Shown here in pieces: positions 12,101-23,985 of a stretch of DNA of 64,000 nt. The notes under the pieces were generated by a model that saw only the letters and a program-made list of their open reading frames with translations, ran no database searches and was not told the DNA's origin. The number at the start of each line of letters is the position of its first letter. Position 1 is the first letter of the stretch. The DNA comes from Anarhynchus alexandrinus. Taxonomy: Eukaryota; Chordata; Aves; Charadriiformes; Charadriidae. The stretch spans positions 3,266,797 to 3,330,796 of the forward strand of contig VUYV01000074.1 in NCBI GenBank assembly GCA_008711295.1, read 5' to 3'. A program made the translations under genes and the position numbers.

Positions 12101-15100
12101 TGAATACAGAGTAGTATGAATAAGCCTATGGTGGTTTGGGAGGAACATGAAATGATATAAATACAAGTGGAAAAAAATGTAATTTAATAAAAATACGCTA
12201 ACTTCAAGCACAGCCTGAACGCTGGCGAGTTAAGACAGAAGAGGAGCTACAGTTGGTTTAAGAGGGCCATGGTAGAAACTTACATCTAATATAAACATGG
12301 CAAATTGTTTTACATGACACTGTTCACTTGAAAAACTCAGAATCAATGAAAGTTTTTTGTAGCACTGCTTGTCATTTTTTTTTTGCTGATATTTTTCATT
12401 AAACCAGCCCTGAAATTCTCAGAAATTGTAAGTAGTTTTCACCTTCATGAAAGAAGATGTGCAGATTGTTTTCATTCAAACATAAAAAGTATCTGGTTTT
12501 GCCAGTCTGATGTAGCACGTAATTTTTACTCACCTTTTATCCACAGTGCAGTATCACAGAGAAGGTGTACAGTTTGGCTCGGACATTGTATTGTGGAGAA
12601 AATATTACGGTTGGCTATGGACCTCAATACCTCCTGAATGAGACTTTATTAAGTGGCTGAGATATGTTATTATCTGCTTTGTGATATACAAGGTGCAAGA
12701 AAAATGAATTTATTGCGTCATCCAAGCAAGCTCAGTCCCTTTCCCCCGCATGAAACCCATTCCCAGGGAGAGTTTCTCCTTCCATTAACTGCGGTGGGTG
12801 TCGCTGGCAGCAGCGGGGCAGGCTGGAGTCCAAAGCTGCACCGACATTAACTCTGCTCCCTGTATGAGCAATTCCAGGAATGTTTTAGAGGTGCTTCGTG
12901 CCATATTTGCATTGGTAATGAAAATAACTCCCATATTAAAGCGCTTTATGGAAGGCTGGGCTGGGAATGGTATCTACGGCTTCAGGACAGCGGAGACAAT
13001 GAGCCATGATGCTACTGCAACATCTGCCCGAGTCTGGATGTCTCAGCGATGAGTGTGGCTCAGGCACGCGTGGTCCCGTAGCCGGCAGCACACCGGGAGC
13101 CCCAGGGCCAGGATCAGCTCCATCTGCCTCTCATTTTCCAGCCAGTGTTTACAGCTGAGTCATTTGGGGGCAGCCCTCCACACGTGTCTGGAGAGGGGCT
13201 CACGTCCACACCTCTGCTCTGCACCAAAGCACTCCTCCACCACGCCGTGGCCACCGCCCACGCCTGCCCCGCCAGTCATGGTCCCCTCTGCACCGCTCCT
13301 CAGGAGGAGGATGGTGTGAGGGGAGCACGGAGAGCAAAGTCTCAGGTCGTCTAGTTCACAGCCCTGCCCGGCTCAGCCTAGACAAGCATTTGGCAAGGAG
13401 TGATCAAATCTGCTCTTAGATCTCTCCCGTCAGCCACCCCCCAGCTCCTCCCAGAAGTTTCCTTCAGAATTTATATCCTTACCAATAGAAAGGTTTCTTT
13501 TTTCCTAATGTCTAGTCTGAATTTCTTTTGCTTTAATTTAAAACCATTACCAGGGACACAGAAAACATTTTCCTTTTTCTCCATCCTGCCGCTGTTTTTC
13601 TTCTTCAAGCTAAACAGCTCTGGTTTGCCTTGGACATAACTGGACCAGGATTTCTGTTGAAGGCCCTAGCTGAGCATCCGCTGTGTTGGTCGATATATTA
13701 ACTTACAGTTTTCTTTCTCTTCTCAACCCACAGGTAAGTACAAAATGCCGTGGCCTGTGGTGGGAATGTGTCACAAACGTTTTTGACGGGATCCAAACAT
13801 GTGATGAGTATGACTCCATCTTCGCCGAGCACCCTGGTATGTCAGAGTCAAAGACGTTTCTACAAGTGGTGGGGACACCTGAGTGTAGACAAACAGAGCA
13901 TCTGTTCTACTCAGTGACAGATAATTTGGTGCACATACATATTAGAGCCATATTTGTTTTCTCAGGGAGGTATTAATCCCAGGGGAAGGTGGAGAGAACT
14001 TCACCCCAGAAAAAAATATTCCTGTGGGATCTGATCCCATTACCCACCTGCGCTTCCATTCCTTGTGCACTAGAACGATCTGCTTTTGTCCTGCAGTGAA
14101 GCTGGTGCTGACCCGAGCCATGATGATCACAGCAGATATCCTGGCAGGATTTGGATTTCTCTTCCTCGTCCTGGGACTGGACTGCATCAAATTCCTTCCT
14201 GATGAGCCGCTCATCAAGCTGCGCATCTGCCTGGTGTCTGGAGTTACATTGCTCATTGCAGGTATTCCCCCGCTGCACCCCTATCCTTGCAGGACACACT
14301 TTAGCAAGGGAGGGGAAGCTTTAAAGCCTTTTCTTATTCTGGGGAGAGGAGCAGGTGATTTTCTAGAGCGTAAACACGGGGGAAGGATCTTTATTTGCTT
14401 TATTTGTGCAATATAGCTTCTTCTGTTCACTGCCTGCCCCTAACAGCGCATAGCTGAGTTCATCTGCTTTCGTTTGATGTATTGACCAGGTGATTTGGCT
14501 CCAAGTTGACTGATTTCCATTTAGTGCTCTTTTACTGTGAAGAAGTCAGCGTTGTTGATAAGGCAAAGAGACCTAATTGCTGAAGGACTAGAACTGCCGT
14601 GGCATCTTGGTTTGGTTCCTGGCTCTGCCACGAATTGTGTGACCTTGGCCAAGTCACTTAGCCCGAAATCTCTGCAGCCGATCTCTAATAAAATGATAAT
14701 AACACATTTGTCCCTCCTAGGTGCTAAATACCCAACTGACTGAGGTGCTTTGCTGTTATAGCCAGTGGGAGAATTTTAAGTGCAAAAATAACTAGACTGA
14801 CAACTAGGTACCAAGTAATTTCATTTGACTTTATGCCAATATCGGGCATCTACCTCTGCTTCAGCGCAAGCAGATTTAACACATAACTCACCTCCGCTAC
14901 CGGGAGCACACATGAAGTATTTTGAGAGGTTCTTTTAAACATCCTCCATTCACCTACCAAAGTTTGTTTGAAAAACGCTGTCAAAGTTCTGAAAGTCAAA
15001 ACAGATTAGAAAATTAAATTCTTGAAGTAACTTTACAGTAAGTTGATAAATGAGCTGAGAATGGAGGAGCTTTCTGCCTTTTAGTGCAGAAACCTGAGTG

Positions 15101-16033
15101 CTGCCAACCGGCGCTGATGGTGTCTGGGAGTGCCAAGCTGCGAGGTACAGCCTCTGCCTGACAGCACTTCAGCCGAGATCAGTAGGAACCAGGGTGAATC
15201 TGCCAAAGTGACCAGGCTGAGACAGAACAGGGGCCAAAACCTGTCCATCCTAAAGTCTGACCCAGCAGACAAAAGGCTATAGCTCCAGATTTTATATTGG
15301 TGATCTCCTCGTGGTCCATCTGGGAGCTCTGTGTAGCACCTCCCTCCTGTCCTGCAGGTCTCCCGGGCATTACCGGCTCGGTGTGGTACGCCGTTGATGT
15401 CTACGTGGAGCGCTCCTCTCTGGTCTTCCACAACGTGTTTCTGGGCATCCAGTACAAGTTTGGCTGGTCGTGCTGGCTCGGCATGGCAGGGTCGCTCGGC
15501 TGCTTCTTATCCGGGTCCCTGCTCACCTGCTGCACGTATCTGTTCAGAGGTGAGGAACCGTGGCAGGGCTGAAACACAGTTCAGAGAGAGAGAGACATCG
15601 CTCGGGGCCTGCTGCAGGCACACAGGGTGGGGAAAGTCCTTCAGGGACATTGTTCAGGATGGTTGCTCATCCCCAGTAGCAGTATCTTCAGCTGTAAAAT
15701 GGGAATAGTGTTATTTCAGCAGCTCTAGAAAGCACATCAAGGTGGTCAGGTGGGAGCTGAGGTGTAAGTATGGCATAAAACATGTTATTATGTCATATCT
15801 TGGAGTGCTGCTTTCTCTGTATTTCGAGGCTTTGCAGCTGAAAGTCACCAAGCACTCGTTAGCAGATCCTATTTCTCTCCCTGTGCCTCACAGAGACCAG
15901 CTCTGGAAGACTCCACTCTGCTTACTTCTTGAGGAAAGGCTATTCCTCAGCTGGGACAATCGTAACAAACGTGCATTTGCCATCCTCTCAAACAGCTACT
16001 GCCAAAATGTACGCAGTGGACACGAGAGTGTGA
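9005..16033 (+). CDS. CLDN16: Claudin-16 (paracellin-1), complete five-exon coding sequence
   Basis: Five exons (9005-9118, 13734-13836, 14097-14261, 15358-15549, 15894-16033) join in frame to 714 bases, giving 237 residues plus stop. All junctions are GT-AG and the phases agree (0,1,1,1). Claudin hallmarks are visible: transmembrane helix 1 at about residues 5-24; a first extracellular loop with GLWWEC (45-50) and C61, the GLW-C-C signature; the conserved Arg79 before helix 2; helices 3 and 4; and a cytoplasmic tail ending TRV, a class I PDZ ligand known to bind ZO-1 in mammals. The acid-rich first loop (DD at 34-35, E38, E49, D56, DE at 62-63, D65, E70) fits the cation-pore role. In mammals claudin-16 works with claudin-19 in tight junctions of the thick ascending limb for Mg2+ and Ca2+ reabsorption. 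Length matches the short human form (235 residues, starting at human Met71). The start is set by an in-frame TGA at 8990-8992, five codons upstream of the ATG. Identity rests on near line-for-line similarity to recalled mammalian claudin-16. Confidence 0.96.
13335..13645 (-). repeat. CR1 LINE 3'-end fragment, antisense to CLDN16, in intron 1
   Basis: Read on the + strand this follows the reverse complement of a CR1 3' region in order. 'caggtcgtctagttcacag' is like the consensus that precedes the terminal repeats. Then comes 'tctagtctgaatttc', then 'taatttaaaaccattacc', then 'caagctaaacagctc', each matching a known CR1 landmark with substitutions. The copy is old, 5'-truncated as usual for CR1, and lies about 90 bases upstream of CLDN16 exon 2. 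CR1 is the dominant LINE of birds and reptiles. Confidence 0.82.
13734..13836 (+). CDS. CLDN16: CLDN16 coding exon 2
   Basis: Encodes residues 39-72 ([13 protein letters not shown] through AEHP) plus one base. It carries the claudin signature: GLWWEC and a second cysteine eleven residues later. The acceptor is a long pyrimidine tract ending acag; the donor is gtatgt. The exon's first bases are GTAAGTA, so the acceptor AG is immediately followed by a perfect donor-like motif. Preserved reading frame and protein match leave no doubt that these bases are coding (Val-Ser-Thr). Confidence 0.96.
14097..14261 (+). CDS. CLDN16: CLDN16 coding exon 3
   Basis: 165 bases in phase 1. Encodes [10 protein letters not shown], helix 2 (about residues 80-102), the short cytoplasmic loop with [12 protein letters not shown], and the start of helix 3 up to LLIAG. 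The acceptor is tcctgcag and the donor is gtattc. Length and boundaries match the typical central claudin exon, and the residues agree closely with mammalian claudin-16. Confidence 0.96.
14605..14732 (+). repeat. MIR SINE in CLDN16 intron 3
   Basis: Clear MIR core. 'ttcctggctctgccacg' is followed by 'tgtgtgaccttggccaagt', 'cacttagcc', and later 'aaaatgataataacac' then 'ctaggtgctaa', in the consensus order and forward orientation. This is one of the best preserved ancient repeats in the window. It lies between exons 3 and 4 of CLDN16. Confidence 0.9.
15358..15549 (+). CDS. CLDN16: CLDN16 coding exon 4
   Basis: 192 bases in phase 1. Encodes the end of helix 3 ([15 protein letters not shown]), the second extracellular loop ([20 protein letters not shown]) and helix 4 (about residues 163-185), ending LFR plus one base. 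The acceptor is tcctgcag; the donor is gtgagg. The [14 protein letters not shown] stretch is characteristic of claudin-16 among claudins. Confidence 0.96.
15675..15720 (+). repeat. MIR fragment in CLDN16 intron 4
   Basis: 'tcttcagctgtaaaatggg' followed by 'aatagtgtta' matches the conserved tail of MIR (tcatctgtaaaatggggataataata). The left part is not recognisable. Forward orientation, old and short. Confidence 0.6.
15894..16033 (+). CDS. CLDN16: CLDN16 coding exon 5 (C-terminal tail)
   Basis: Starts after the acceptor cctcacag and encodes the cytoplasmic tail, ending [11 protein letters not shown] then TGA at 16031-16033. The membrane-proximal tail (LRKGYSSAG) aligns with mammalian LRKAYSAAG; the middle ([14 protein letters not shown]) differs more. 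The TRV terminus is the PDZ ligand required in mammals for tight-junction anchoring. The frame is easy to miss because another open frame runs through the same bases. Confidence 0.95.
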
Positions 16034-16729
16034 GGAGGAGGTGAGCGCTCCAGAAAGAGCTCCACTTCTGTCTGTAGTGGATTGCGCAGAGACCCGAGCT
16101 CCTGTGGTTGTGATACAGATGCAAAGTTAAATTTCAAGGATGTACTCTATGCTACGATGTTTGCACCGTGAGAGCTTCAAAAAAACCCCTTCCTCCAAGA
16201 AAGTAATCTCCGAGGAAATCTTGCTTTAGGGATTCCTGTTGTCTTGAGTGCTGAGGCTGCTTGCACAAGCACGGACTGAAATAACCAACAGAAACTCTTT
16301 CAGCATTTGGCTCAACACTATCAGCACAAGTGAGATAAATCAGCCGCTCCTGGATCAGACCCCAGCGTTCAGCATGGAGATCCCCAAACTGTAAGGTGGA
16401 TCTGTTCTGTGTCTGGCAATGTGTCGACAGAACACACAAAGCAGAAAATACAGGCAAAGAGAGGGACGGATTGTCTGGCCAACATCTAGACCCTGTGCAC
16501 CCAGCATGGGGGTCTGCTTCTCTTAAAGGCAGCTGGAGCATTCAGCAGAAGATAAAGAGCTGTGTTAAGTGCTTGGCCCTCTCTTTGGCCCATGAACCTC
16601 TGCACTGAGGTTCCAAATTCAAGTGAATTCCTCCCTGCAAAATACAGTCCTTCTCTGTAAGTGTTAAAATGTACATTAGGGGTGCTCTAGACTCACTGAG
16701 GTCTGGAAATTGCCAGCTTCTTTCTGCTT

Positions 16730-16735
16730 AATAAA
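16730..16735 (+). terminator. Candidate CLDN16 polyadenylation signal
   Basis: Canonical AATAAA about 700 bases after the CLDN16 stop, the first clear canonical hexamer in the right orientation. A 3' UTR of about 0.7 kb would follow. No transcript evidence. Confidence 0.5.
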
Positions 16736-17938
16736 AATTTTGCCTGAACAAAGACAAAGTGAATGAAGATCCAAGATTTGACTAAGATCGTGCACGACAA
16801 TATGTCTATACCAGCTAGAAACTAGGATAAACAGTAGTAAAATCTATTATCCCTTTCTATCAAAGATATTTAAATCCAGTTCAGGACCGCTATCCCCTGC
16901 TGCAGTCCGAGCTGCCATAGGCTGGGTGAGGCTAGAGCATCAGTCATGTCTTCCCTAGGGTGGGTGAAAAAGACTCAGTGTGGTTTAACATTTTCCCTAA
17001 GAATGGATGCAAAAGTTCTTCCATGCATTTGAATGAAAAAGAAGCTGAGACAGTTTTCTTAGGGTTGGTAGGAACAGCCCAAATCCAGTCCTTTCTAGGA
17101 CGGGCACCACATCATATGGTCATGGGCACCAGCGAGTGAGAAAAAGCTCTCAGCACAGAGATATAGCTGTTCAGGAGGAGTGGAGAAACAGCAGCGGAGT
17201 CTCAGGAGGGTGTGCACACCCGTGGGTACTGCGGCTCTACCAGAGGTAGGCTTCCTCCACTGACTGCTTGGTGGGGGGAGTGGATGGAGGAACTCCCTTC
17301 CTCCCCCCAGGCAATATGAAGTGAAGCCTTATGAGGTCCAGAGGGAGACAGGATGGCTGTGGATGGAGTGGGCTGTGTCCCAAAGGGTACCTCTGATAGC
17401 CTCTACAATGGAAGATGAGGGGCTGAGTCCTCTCACGGATTGTCCTAGAAGCAGTATCTTGGGCTGCAGCGCAGAACTTGACCAGCAAGGGTAAAAACAT
17501 AACCCAATCCTGACATGACTCCTAATCAAGTAACACTCAGGCCCTGGGACAGACGGGACAACAGCAGGTCCATATGGCTTTGCTACGGGCTCAAGCACCT
17601 CCACAAGGCTCAGACTGTAACGCAGACATCTCAGCACGAGCCCTTGCGGCAGCGCTGAGGCGAGGGAGGCTTTGTGCCTGCAGAGTTCATGCTGCTTTTG
17701 TTGGCAGACATTTATGTTAGCCAAACTGAAGCAACTTATTGCCAACAGATGAGCTGTATTGAACAGATGTAAACACAGTAGGAGAAGTGACGGAGGCTTT
17801 TTTGCAAAGTCCTGGGAGACAAAGAGTAGAAGAGTTATGAGCGACGTGATGAATTCATGGATTACACCAAGAATGCACAAAGAGATCTGGAGGTGATAGG
17901 AATTTCTGCCTGTTATTGCAGGAAGCTGCATCCAGAGC

Positions 17939-17955
17939 TTTTTTTTTTTTTTTTT
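17939..17955. repeat. Poly(T) tract
   Basis: Seventeen T residues in a row. It could be the A-tail of an inserted retro-sequence on the other strand, but no recognisable element precedes it. Confidence 0.8.
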
Positions 17956-20900
17956 AACATTTTCACAGTCACATCAGAAACATGTATTGGCTGTGGGGCA
18001 TTTGGGGTGGAAGGGCTGGAGCTGGTACGCCGTGCCAGGGGAGGGAAACTGCAGGGATGTTTGTGGGGCTGGTTCCTGGGCTATGCCTCTGCTCCGCTGC
18101 TCCTTCAGGGACACTCTGGGAAGTAGAGGGAGGGCGAACCCACTGCAGAGGCAGAGCTGTGCTCTGCCAGTGCTCCAATGCCTTCGTCCCTGCTCCTCCC
18201 CAGGGAGGCCAAGGCTGCCTCAGCCTCCCCGAGGGAGGAGAGGTGTCCCGAAGCTGTGGGCTGCCCCAGCCTGAGTCACCCAGCCCAGAGACGCTCCTCG
18301 GGAGGAGGTACTGAGCAAAGACATCATCACTTGGACCAAAATCCTGGATCAAATCCTTCCCAGACTATGTGGCCAGGGCGTTAGCCCTCACCACTAACAC
18401 TCAGGGACACCTGCCAGCCTCGTTGCTGTTTTCTATAGCTCTTTATGAGACATGAAGATTATCTCTTGCTGGGAAGATTTATTTCTTGTTTAGCAGAGGA
18501 GAAATAGTCTGGGATCGCCTTCTAATGCGGGTGTAATTACAGATCTCAGACCATTGATTTTCTCCCGTTCTTCTTCTCCTGTAAGCTGTGGTTGAGGAGA
18601 CTTCTGGGCTTTTGTCCTAATGGTCTTCAGCTTATTTTAAGGTGGTGGGAGGTGTTCTGAGATGTGCAACATGTGGGTCACACCAAGGAGCGGCTCAGTG
18701 GACACTTTGGGATTAAACGTGTATGCTCTGGTCAGGGGTCAACACAGAGGATCGGTCTCATTAGTCCCTCCAGCCTTGTGCTCCTCCTGCGAGTACACAA
18801 ATAAGGCACACGCATACCCCAAATACTACCTTAACTCAGGGTGCATCATCTTTAAATCTACTTGTAGACAAAGAATGTTGCATAAACATTTGTCAGCCTT
18901 TCTCTTCTTTGGTATCTATGTAGAATAAGGGTTAATTCTTTAACCATGCTCCTGTTCTAGCCACACTCTAGGATAGCTTTTGAGGATCTATCTCCTGCAC
19001 AAGAGGACTAGGAAAAGGTCACAGCAAGTCTTAGGTTTGCCAGGTTAATGTTTCGTAACAACCACTCCAATGCTACATTGCTTCATTATTCAAATCCTGC
19101 TGATGGTCTATCTGATGTTTTGATCAGTTGTTAATATTTAATTGTTAGTTCACTGTTTGATTTAATTCTGACTCTGATTTCATGACTGCAGCATTCACTC
19201 CTCATTAGCTCATTACCATGCTACAATGCAGATCTATTTTAGTTTGGTTGTTTATTCATTAGCAAGAAACCTCCCAGAAAGTACACAGAACTTATTTTTT
19301 CTTTCAGAATCGCAACCAGTCCCCAAGGCTAAAGACATTGCAGGTGAACTCAGATATCAAGGTATTTCTTTAATACCTACCTACATCCCATTCAGCAGCA
19401 GCTCGCTGGATATGACAATAGACTGACTTTGCCTTCCTGATGGCCATTGGTGGCTCACCAAGGCTCGTTGTTCAGTTGCACTTTCCAGCTGAGGCCCAAC
19501 ATTTAATAATCCTTTAGTGCCAACAGCCTTTTAGCCTTCTCAAGATTTTCACTAACTTCCAAGGAGTATTTTTATATGTTTGGGCATCTCAATCTTGTTG
19601 CTTCATTTTCTAGGGTATAGGCAGAGCCAGGGACTCAGCTGAGAGCTGGGACTCTCAGGTTTCCTCCCTGTTGTACCTGCCCCGTGGTGTCTCCTTGAAC
19701 TTGGGGGTCTTCATTGCCCCCTCCACTAGCAGCACACAGCTCAGTGCCGGACCTCCGGCTGGTTGCAGCTTATGGAAAATAGCAGAGTCTTGTAGGTAAG
19801 CTCTTTGCTACGTTGATTTCATGCCTTACAAATAGGTATTGATTTCCCTTTTTGATATACGCAAGTAAGAGACAGAATAAAACAATGACATCTGCAGTGG
19901 CTGTCCTTTTCTGCATGCAATATTTCGTCCTCTCACTACCTCAGTCAGCCTTGTTCATAAGGGCTCTTAATAACTCCTCTCTAATTAGGACTCACTCTTA
20001 CTATGACCTTGTGAACTACACTATCTCCTACTGCAGCTGCATGAATATTTTCCAAAATATGGATTTCCCTCCTTTTCACACACATTGTAGTGTGATTTTT
20101 GTGTGAATTCAGTAGATCTGAACAATTATTTTCAGTAGATAAGAATGTTACTTCAGAATTCTCTTTTCCTTACCTATTGTAACATATGTGAGATATAATA
20201 AATGCACTTGTCTTTGAGTGTCGTGTTTCTCTAACCCTGCGTCGAAGTTTCGCCCAGAAAGGTGCTTTGCCAGGTGACCTGCTCTGACTCCTGGGAGGGA
20301 AAGCACTGCTCTCCTGGAAGGACACACAAAAGGCAGCAGCACAAACAGGACCAGCCCTTGGGAAAGTGGGGTGTGATTTCGGAGGCTGCCCAGACCCTTG
20401 CTGGTAGCTGCAGACCCCAGACCCCAGTGCACACCTGCAGCAACAGCTCTTTAACAGCTGGCAGACTTTATCCCCCGCTTCAGCACATCTACTTATAGCC
20501 ATTTTAGAAACTTTTAAAGAGAGAAAAATAAAATTCCACCAAGAAAGCAAAGTTTTCTCTCTCAGCTGGGGCTGGACTCCCCCAGTTTGCTCTTCTGCAT
20601 CTGTTAAATATTGTGGGCAAGTGATTAATGACCGAAATATTCTGTCCAAGCACTATTACAGGGAGCAAAGGACAATCTTCTCCCAATAGCTCTCGGGTCC
20701 CTGCTGTAAGATGCCTTTGAGCAAGAAAGGAAAGAGCCAGACCTGAAGAATGCGAGCATCTGTCCCCAGCCCCATCCTCTTCCTCCCTACACAAAAGCCT
20801 TTAGCCCATAATCCAGAGTCTTCAGATGGCAGTAAAAAACAGATTAATGAGCACTTTTATTATTTTCACATCTTCTGTGTGCAACCCTCCTGGCAGCCCT

Positions 20901-22771
20901 GACCGATCCCCTGTTATGACTCAGCTGCCTTTGGTTTTGCTCTATTTTGCCTGAGAGCCAGTTTATGACTTTATTATTCAGTTCTTGACGTGGGGAGGTG
21001 AAAGTCCAGCCGTGCGCCTCACCACATTCCCTTTGTCTTTTGCTTCCAGATGGTCACCAAGCAATTAGCTCCTCTGCACTGCTCCTGTTTTCCCCCTCTC
21101 AAGGCTTACTGACAAGATCCTCCACAAATACATCTGCCTTCCAGTGTTTTCTGGGTTTTTCTAGAGCAGTTTGCCATTTCTTCTCAAAGTCAGTAGGAAG
21201 TATAAATCAGAGGATGAGTGGCACCCAGGTCACAGCAGAACAAGTGCTTTTCCAAAGTGGAAGAGCACGTCCTATTCCTAAGGTGGAGAATTATAAAGAA
21301 ATGGCTCATCTTTCCTTATAACTCTGGAAACATCAGCCAAACTGCATTAACTGCCCTCATTAAGGGCTGAGTGCTTATAAAAGCAGAAGACACTAGGCAA
21401 AATGTTTGCTTTTGTAAGAATGGGAACACAGGTCTGGAGAAACCTTGTCCATTCTCCTGGAGCACGTGGGAATAAGGGGGCAGGCTGGGAGAAGCAGCTT
21501 TTGTGGGCAACAGTAGGTCGGTGGGACCATCCCAAATACATTTGCAGAAGGAAGAAACCCATCTCTTACTTCATTTTAATGATCAGAAAGCCAAAGAACA
21601 GGGCAGTGCCGACTGAGCCCCCTCTCAGGGTACTCTCCTTCCCCACCCCAAGCCAGCAGACACGTCAGTTTATGTCCGCCACCAAGCAACCCTGCACAAA
21701 CTCTTTTTGCAGATGGGTCCTGGTCTTCTGCAGTTTTTTGAAGTGCCCAGGGCTGCTGTCATGTTGCACAAGTACCACAGCACACAGGTTCTCCCACGCT
21801 AGTGACTCCAGCTGGAGCCTAATTTTGTGACAGCCAGTAGCTTGCTTTACCATAAGCCACCTGAAGCAATTTGGATGGAATAATTTTATTCCTTTAGTAA
21901 ATAGTTAAAGCACCCCAAACATGAAGCTGAACGCGCTTGAATGCACACTAGCAGCATGGAAACACAAACCTGTTTCCCACGAATGCTTCTGCAAGAGCAG
22001 CCGCCTCCTGGGCGCGTTGCTGAAAGCCTCGCTTGCCCTCTGTTGGGTGGCTGGGGAAGGATTTGCCGCCTCGGTAATGAGTGCCGCTCACTGGACCTTA
22101 TGAATTAAGGATGCAGAGTGATGGAGGCATTGAAAACAGAGCAGTCCTTGCTTGTTAGCCTCTCCAGCCGTCGGATTAGAAGGTGACATTCAATGAAACT
22201 AAAGGCAGCAATTTATTTAGAGCCGAGCAATTAATAAGTGGGAGACGGTAGTGTTTTATGCAGCATATAATGCAGACAACCTGTGGAGTTCACGTCCATG
22301 AAGGGGTCACTGAAGCAAATGCAGTGTGTAGGTGGGAAGGAAGGGATGGCTGATTTAGTGCCCACTAGCAGGCTACGCAAGCTGAAGTGACAAACATAAT
22401 CAAATCTCATGCTTCAGGGCATAAATTGAAGGGGTTGAGTAGTGGAAGCAGTTATGTATATAAAAGGTCTCATCCTGAGAGGTGCTGATTACCTGCAATT
22501 CTTACTAAGTTCATCCAGCGAAAGGACGCTCAGGAATTGCTCGAATTCTCCGCTGACTGAGTCTGTACTTGCTAATTTTCCTTATTAATAAACCCTGTAA
22601 TATTTTAGCCTGCTGGCACAAACATTCATTTTGCTACAGCAACATTTATTTCCTTTCACACAAGAGTCAAACATTAAAGCTGCTTCTAAAATAAGATTTT
22701 ATGGAGATAATTTGCGGTGGTGCTGGCAGAGAATTTGTCTCTCAAAATACGCTATAATTCTTTATCTAGCG

Positions 22772-22900
22772 AAGGTACTTATATAGCCTCATTATGAGAA
22801 TATGTGAGCACTTCATAACCTTTAGTGGATTTGTCTTCCCAGTTTTCTTCTTGAGCAAGGGAACTGGTATTAACCCCGCTCTACAGGTGGGGAGCTGCTC
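22772..22900 (-). repeat. MIR/CORE-SINE-like amniote fossil
   Basis: The order 'gtacttatatagcc', 'gagcacttcataaccttta', 'tattaaccccgctctacag' then 'gtggggagctg' follows a repeat frequent in bird and reptile genomes, whose end resembles reversed MIR (ccccattttacagatggggaaactg). Orientation is given as minus relative to MIR. Exact family uncertain. Confidence 0.55.
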
Positions 22901-23252
22901 CACAAAGCAGGCTGTGAGCTTCCATTAATCTTTCGGGGTACCTAAGATGAGCCCAGCTGCCCGCTTTGACCGTGAGCTCGTGGCTCCACAGGCACCCGGT
23001 GCGTGGCAGTATGTGTGACATTTACCTTCTGCACCAAGAGGGGTCTGATTGCAGCCCCCGGCCCTCGCCACCGAGAGATCAGAGGTGGAGAGGTCAGGCA
23101 GGCTGAATCCAGCCTTCAGTGACCTGCCCGTGACAAACAAAGGAAATCTTTGCTTTCATCTGGGATCTAGCTAAGGGGGAAATTCGACATCTTTCCTCAG
23201 TAATTTGAGAACTAGGCAGGCTAACACCTCCTAGGAATGGCTTAGGTAGAGC

Positions 23253-23312
23253 TGACCCTGCTTGGGTATAAGGCAGTCTGGATGGCTTCTTGAAGTCTCT
23301 TTCCATCCAGTG
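23253..23312 (+). repeat. Degraded CR1 LINE 3' end
   Basis: 'ctgcttgggtataaggcag', 'tctggatggcttcttgaag' and 'tctctttccatccag' follow the CR1 tail consensus (agcagg..ggactagatgacctcttgaggtcccttccaacc) with many substitutions. Forward orientation. Only the terminal part remains. Confidence 0.6.
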
Positions 23313-23979
23313 GCTACCTCAAAGAAAATGACATTCTTTAGCCTAATAAATTTCTGTAGCTAAGCACCAAATACCTAACCCCATAATTCTTGTCTGTGGG
23401 GAGCTTTGGTGTGGGTCCTGGGCCATTCAAAGCCTGTAGGCCTGCAATGCTAGGGCAAGAGTAGCTGGGGACAGTCACCATGAAATTAAGAACAGCTCAA
23501 ATGAGCAAACTCACTTTTCTTGTGCTCTGTAACCATCTCCTGCTGCTGCTACTCCCCCCATAATCCCCATCTCTTGCTTTCCCTTCCCTGGCCATAAATT
23601 TGCTGCCTTTTGCACTAGACAAATCTGATATGCTGTGCTAAATATTTTAAATGTGGCAAACGATCCTTCATCGCAGAGCGGCATGATTGCATTACAATGT
23701 ATTAGAACAACATGACTTTGCCAGAGGGTGTTTGTTGGCACTGTGCCAAGTGAAGGAGGCAGCCCAAGTTTGAGAAGTAACTATCAAGTCATTTATCAAC
23801 ATTCGGGCCTAAAACACACGGGGTTGCACCAGCTCGAGCAGCCTTAGAGAGAGAAATCTGGAGGCTGAGCCAAGAAACCCCGAATACAGACAGACCTTTG
23901 AGGGAGCTTCTCGAAACCCAGAGCTCTACCAAAACGTCAAGCTGAGCTCCTGTGACAGATTCAACACATGCTTTTGGCA

Positions 23980-23985
23980 TTTATT
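23980..23985 (-). terminator. Candidate TMEM207 polyadenylation signal
   Basis: TTTATT on the + strand is AATAAA on the gene strand, about 165 bases past the TMEM207 stop codon, which gives a short 3' UTR. Confidence 0.6.

Larger units (their letters stand above)
16740..23975. other. Intergenic gap between convergent CLDN16 and TMEM207
   Basis: No gene recognised. A 200-codon open frame on the - strand at 17,329-17,931 and its opposite-strand partner show no family motif or splice context and are probably chance. The stretch holds a poly-T tract at 17,939, a SINE-like fossil at 22,772-22,900 and a CR1 end at 23,253-23,312. About 22,100-22,760 is AT-rich with several TAAT-type motifs. Confidence 0.5.

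Noticed and set aside
17329..17931. 200-codon - strand open frame, possible gene or retroviral remnant
   Set aside because: No recognisable motif (no reverse transcriptase, envelope or protease signature), no flanking long terminal repeats, and the opposite strand is also partly open; most likely chance.
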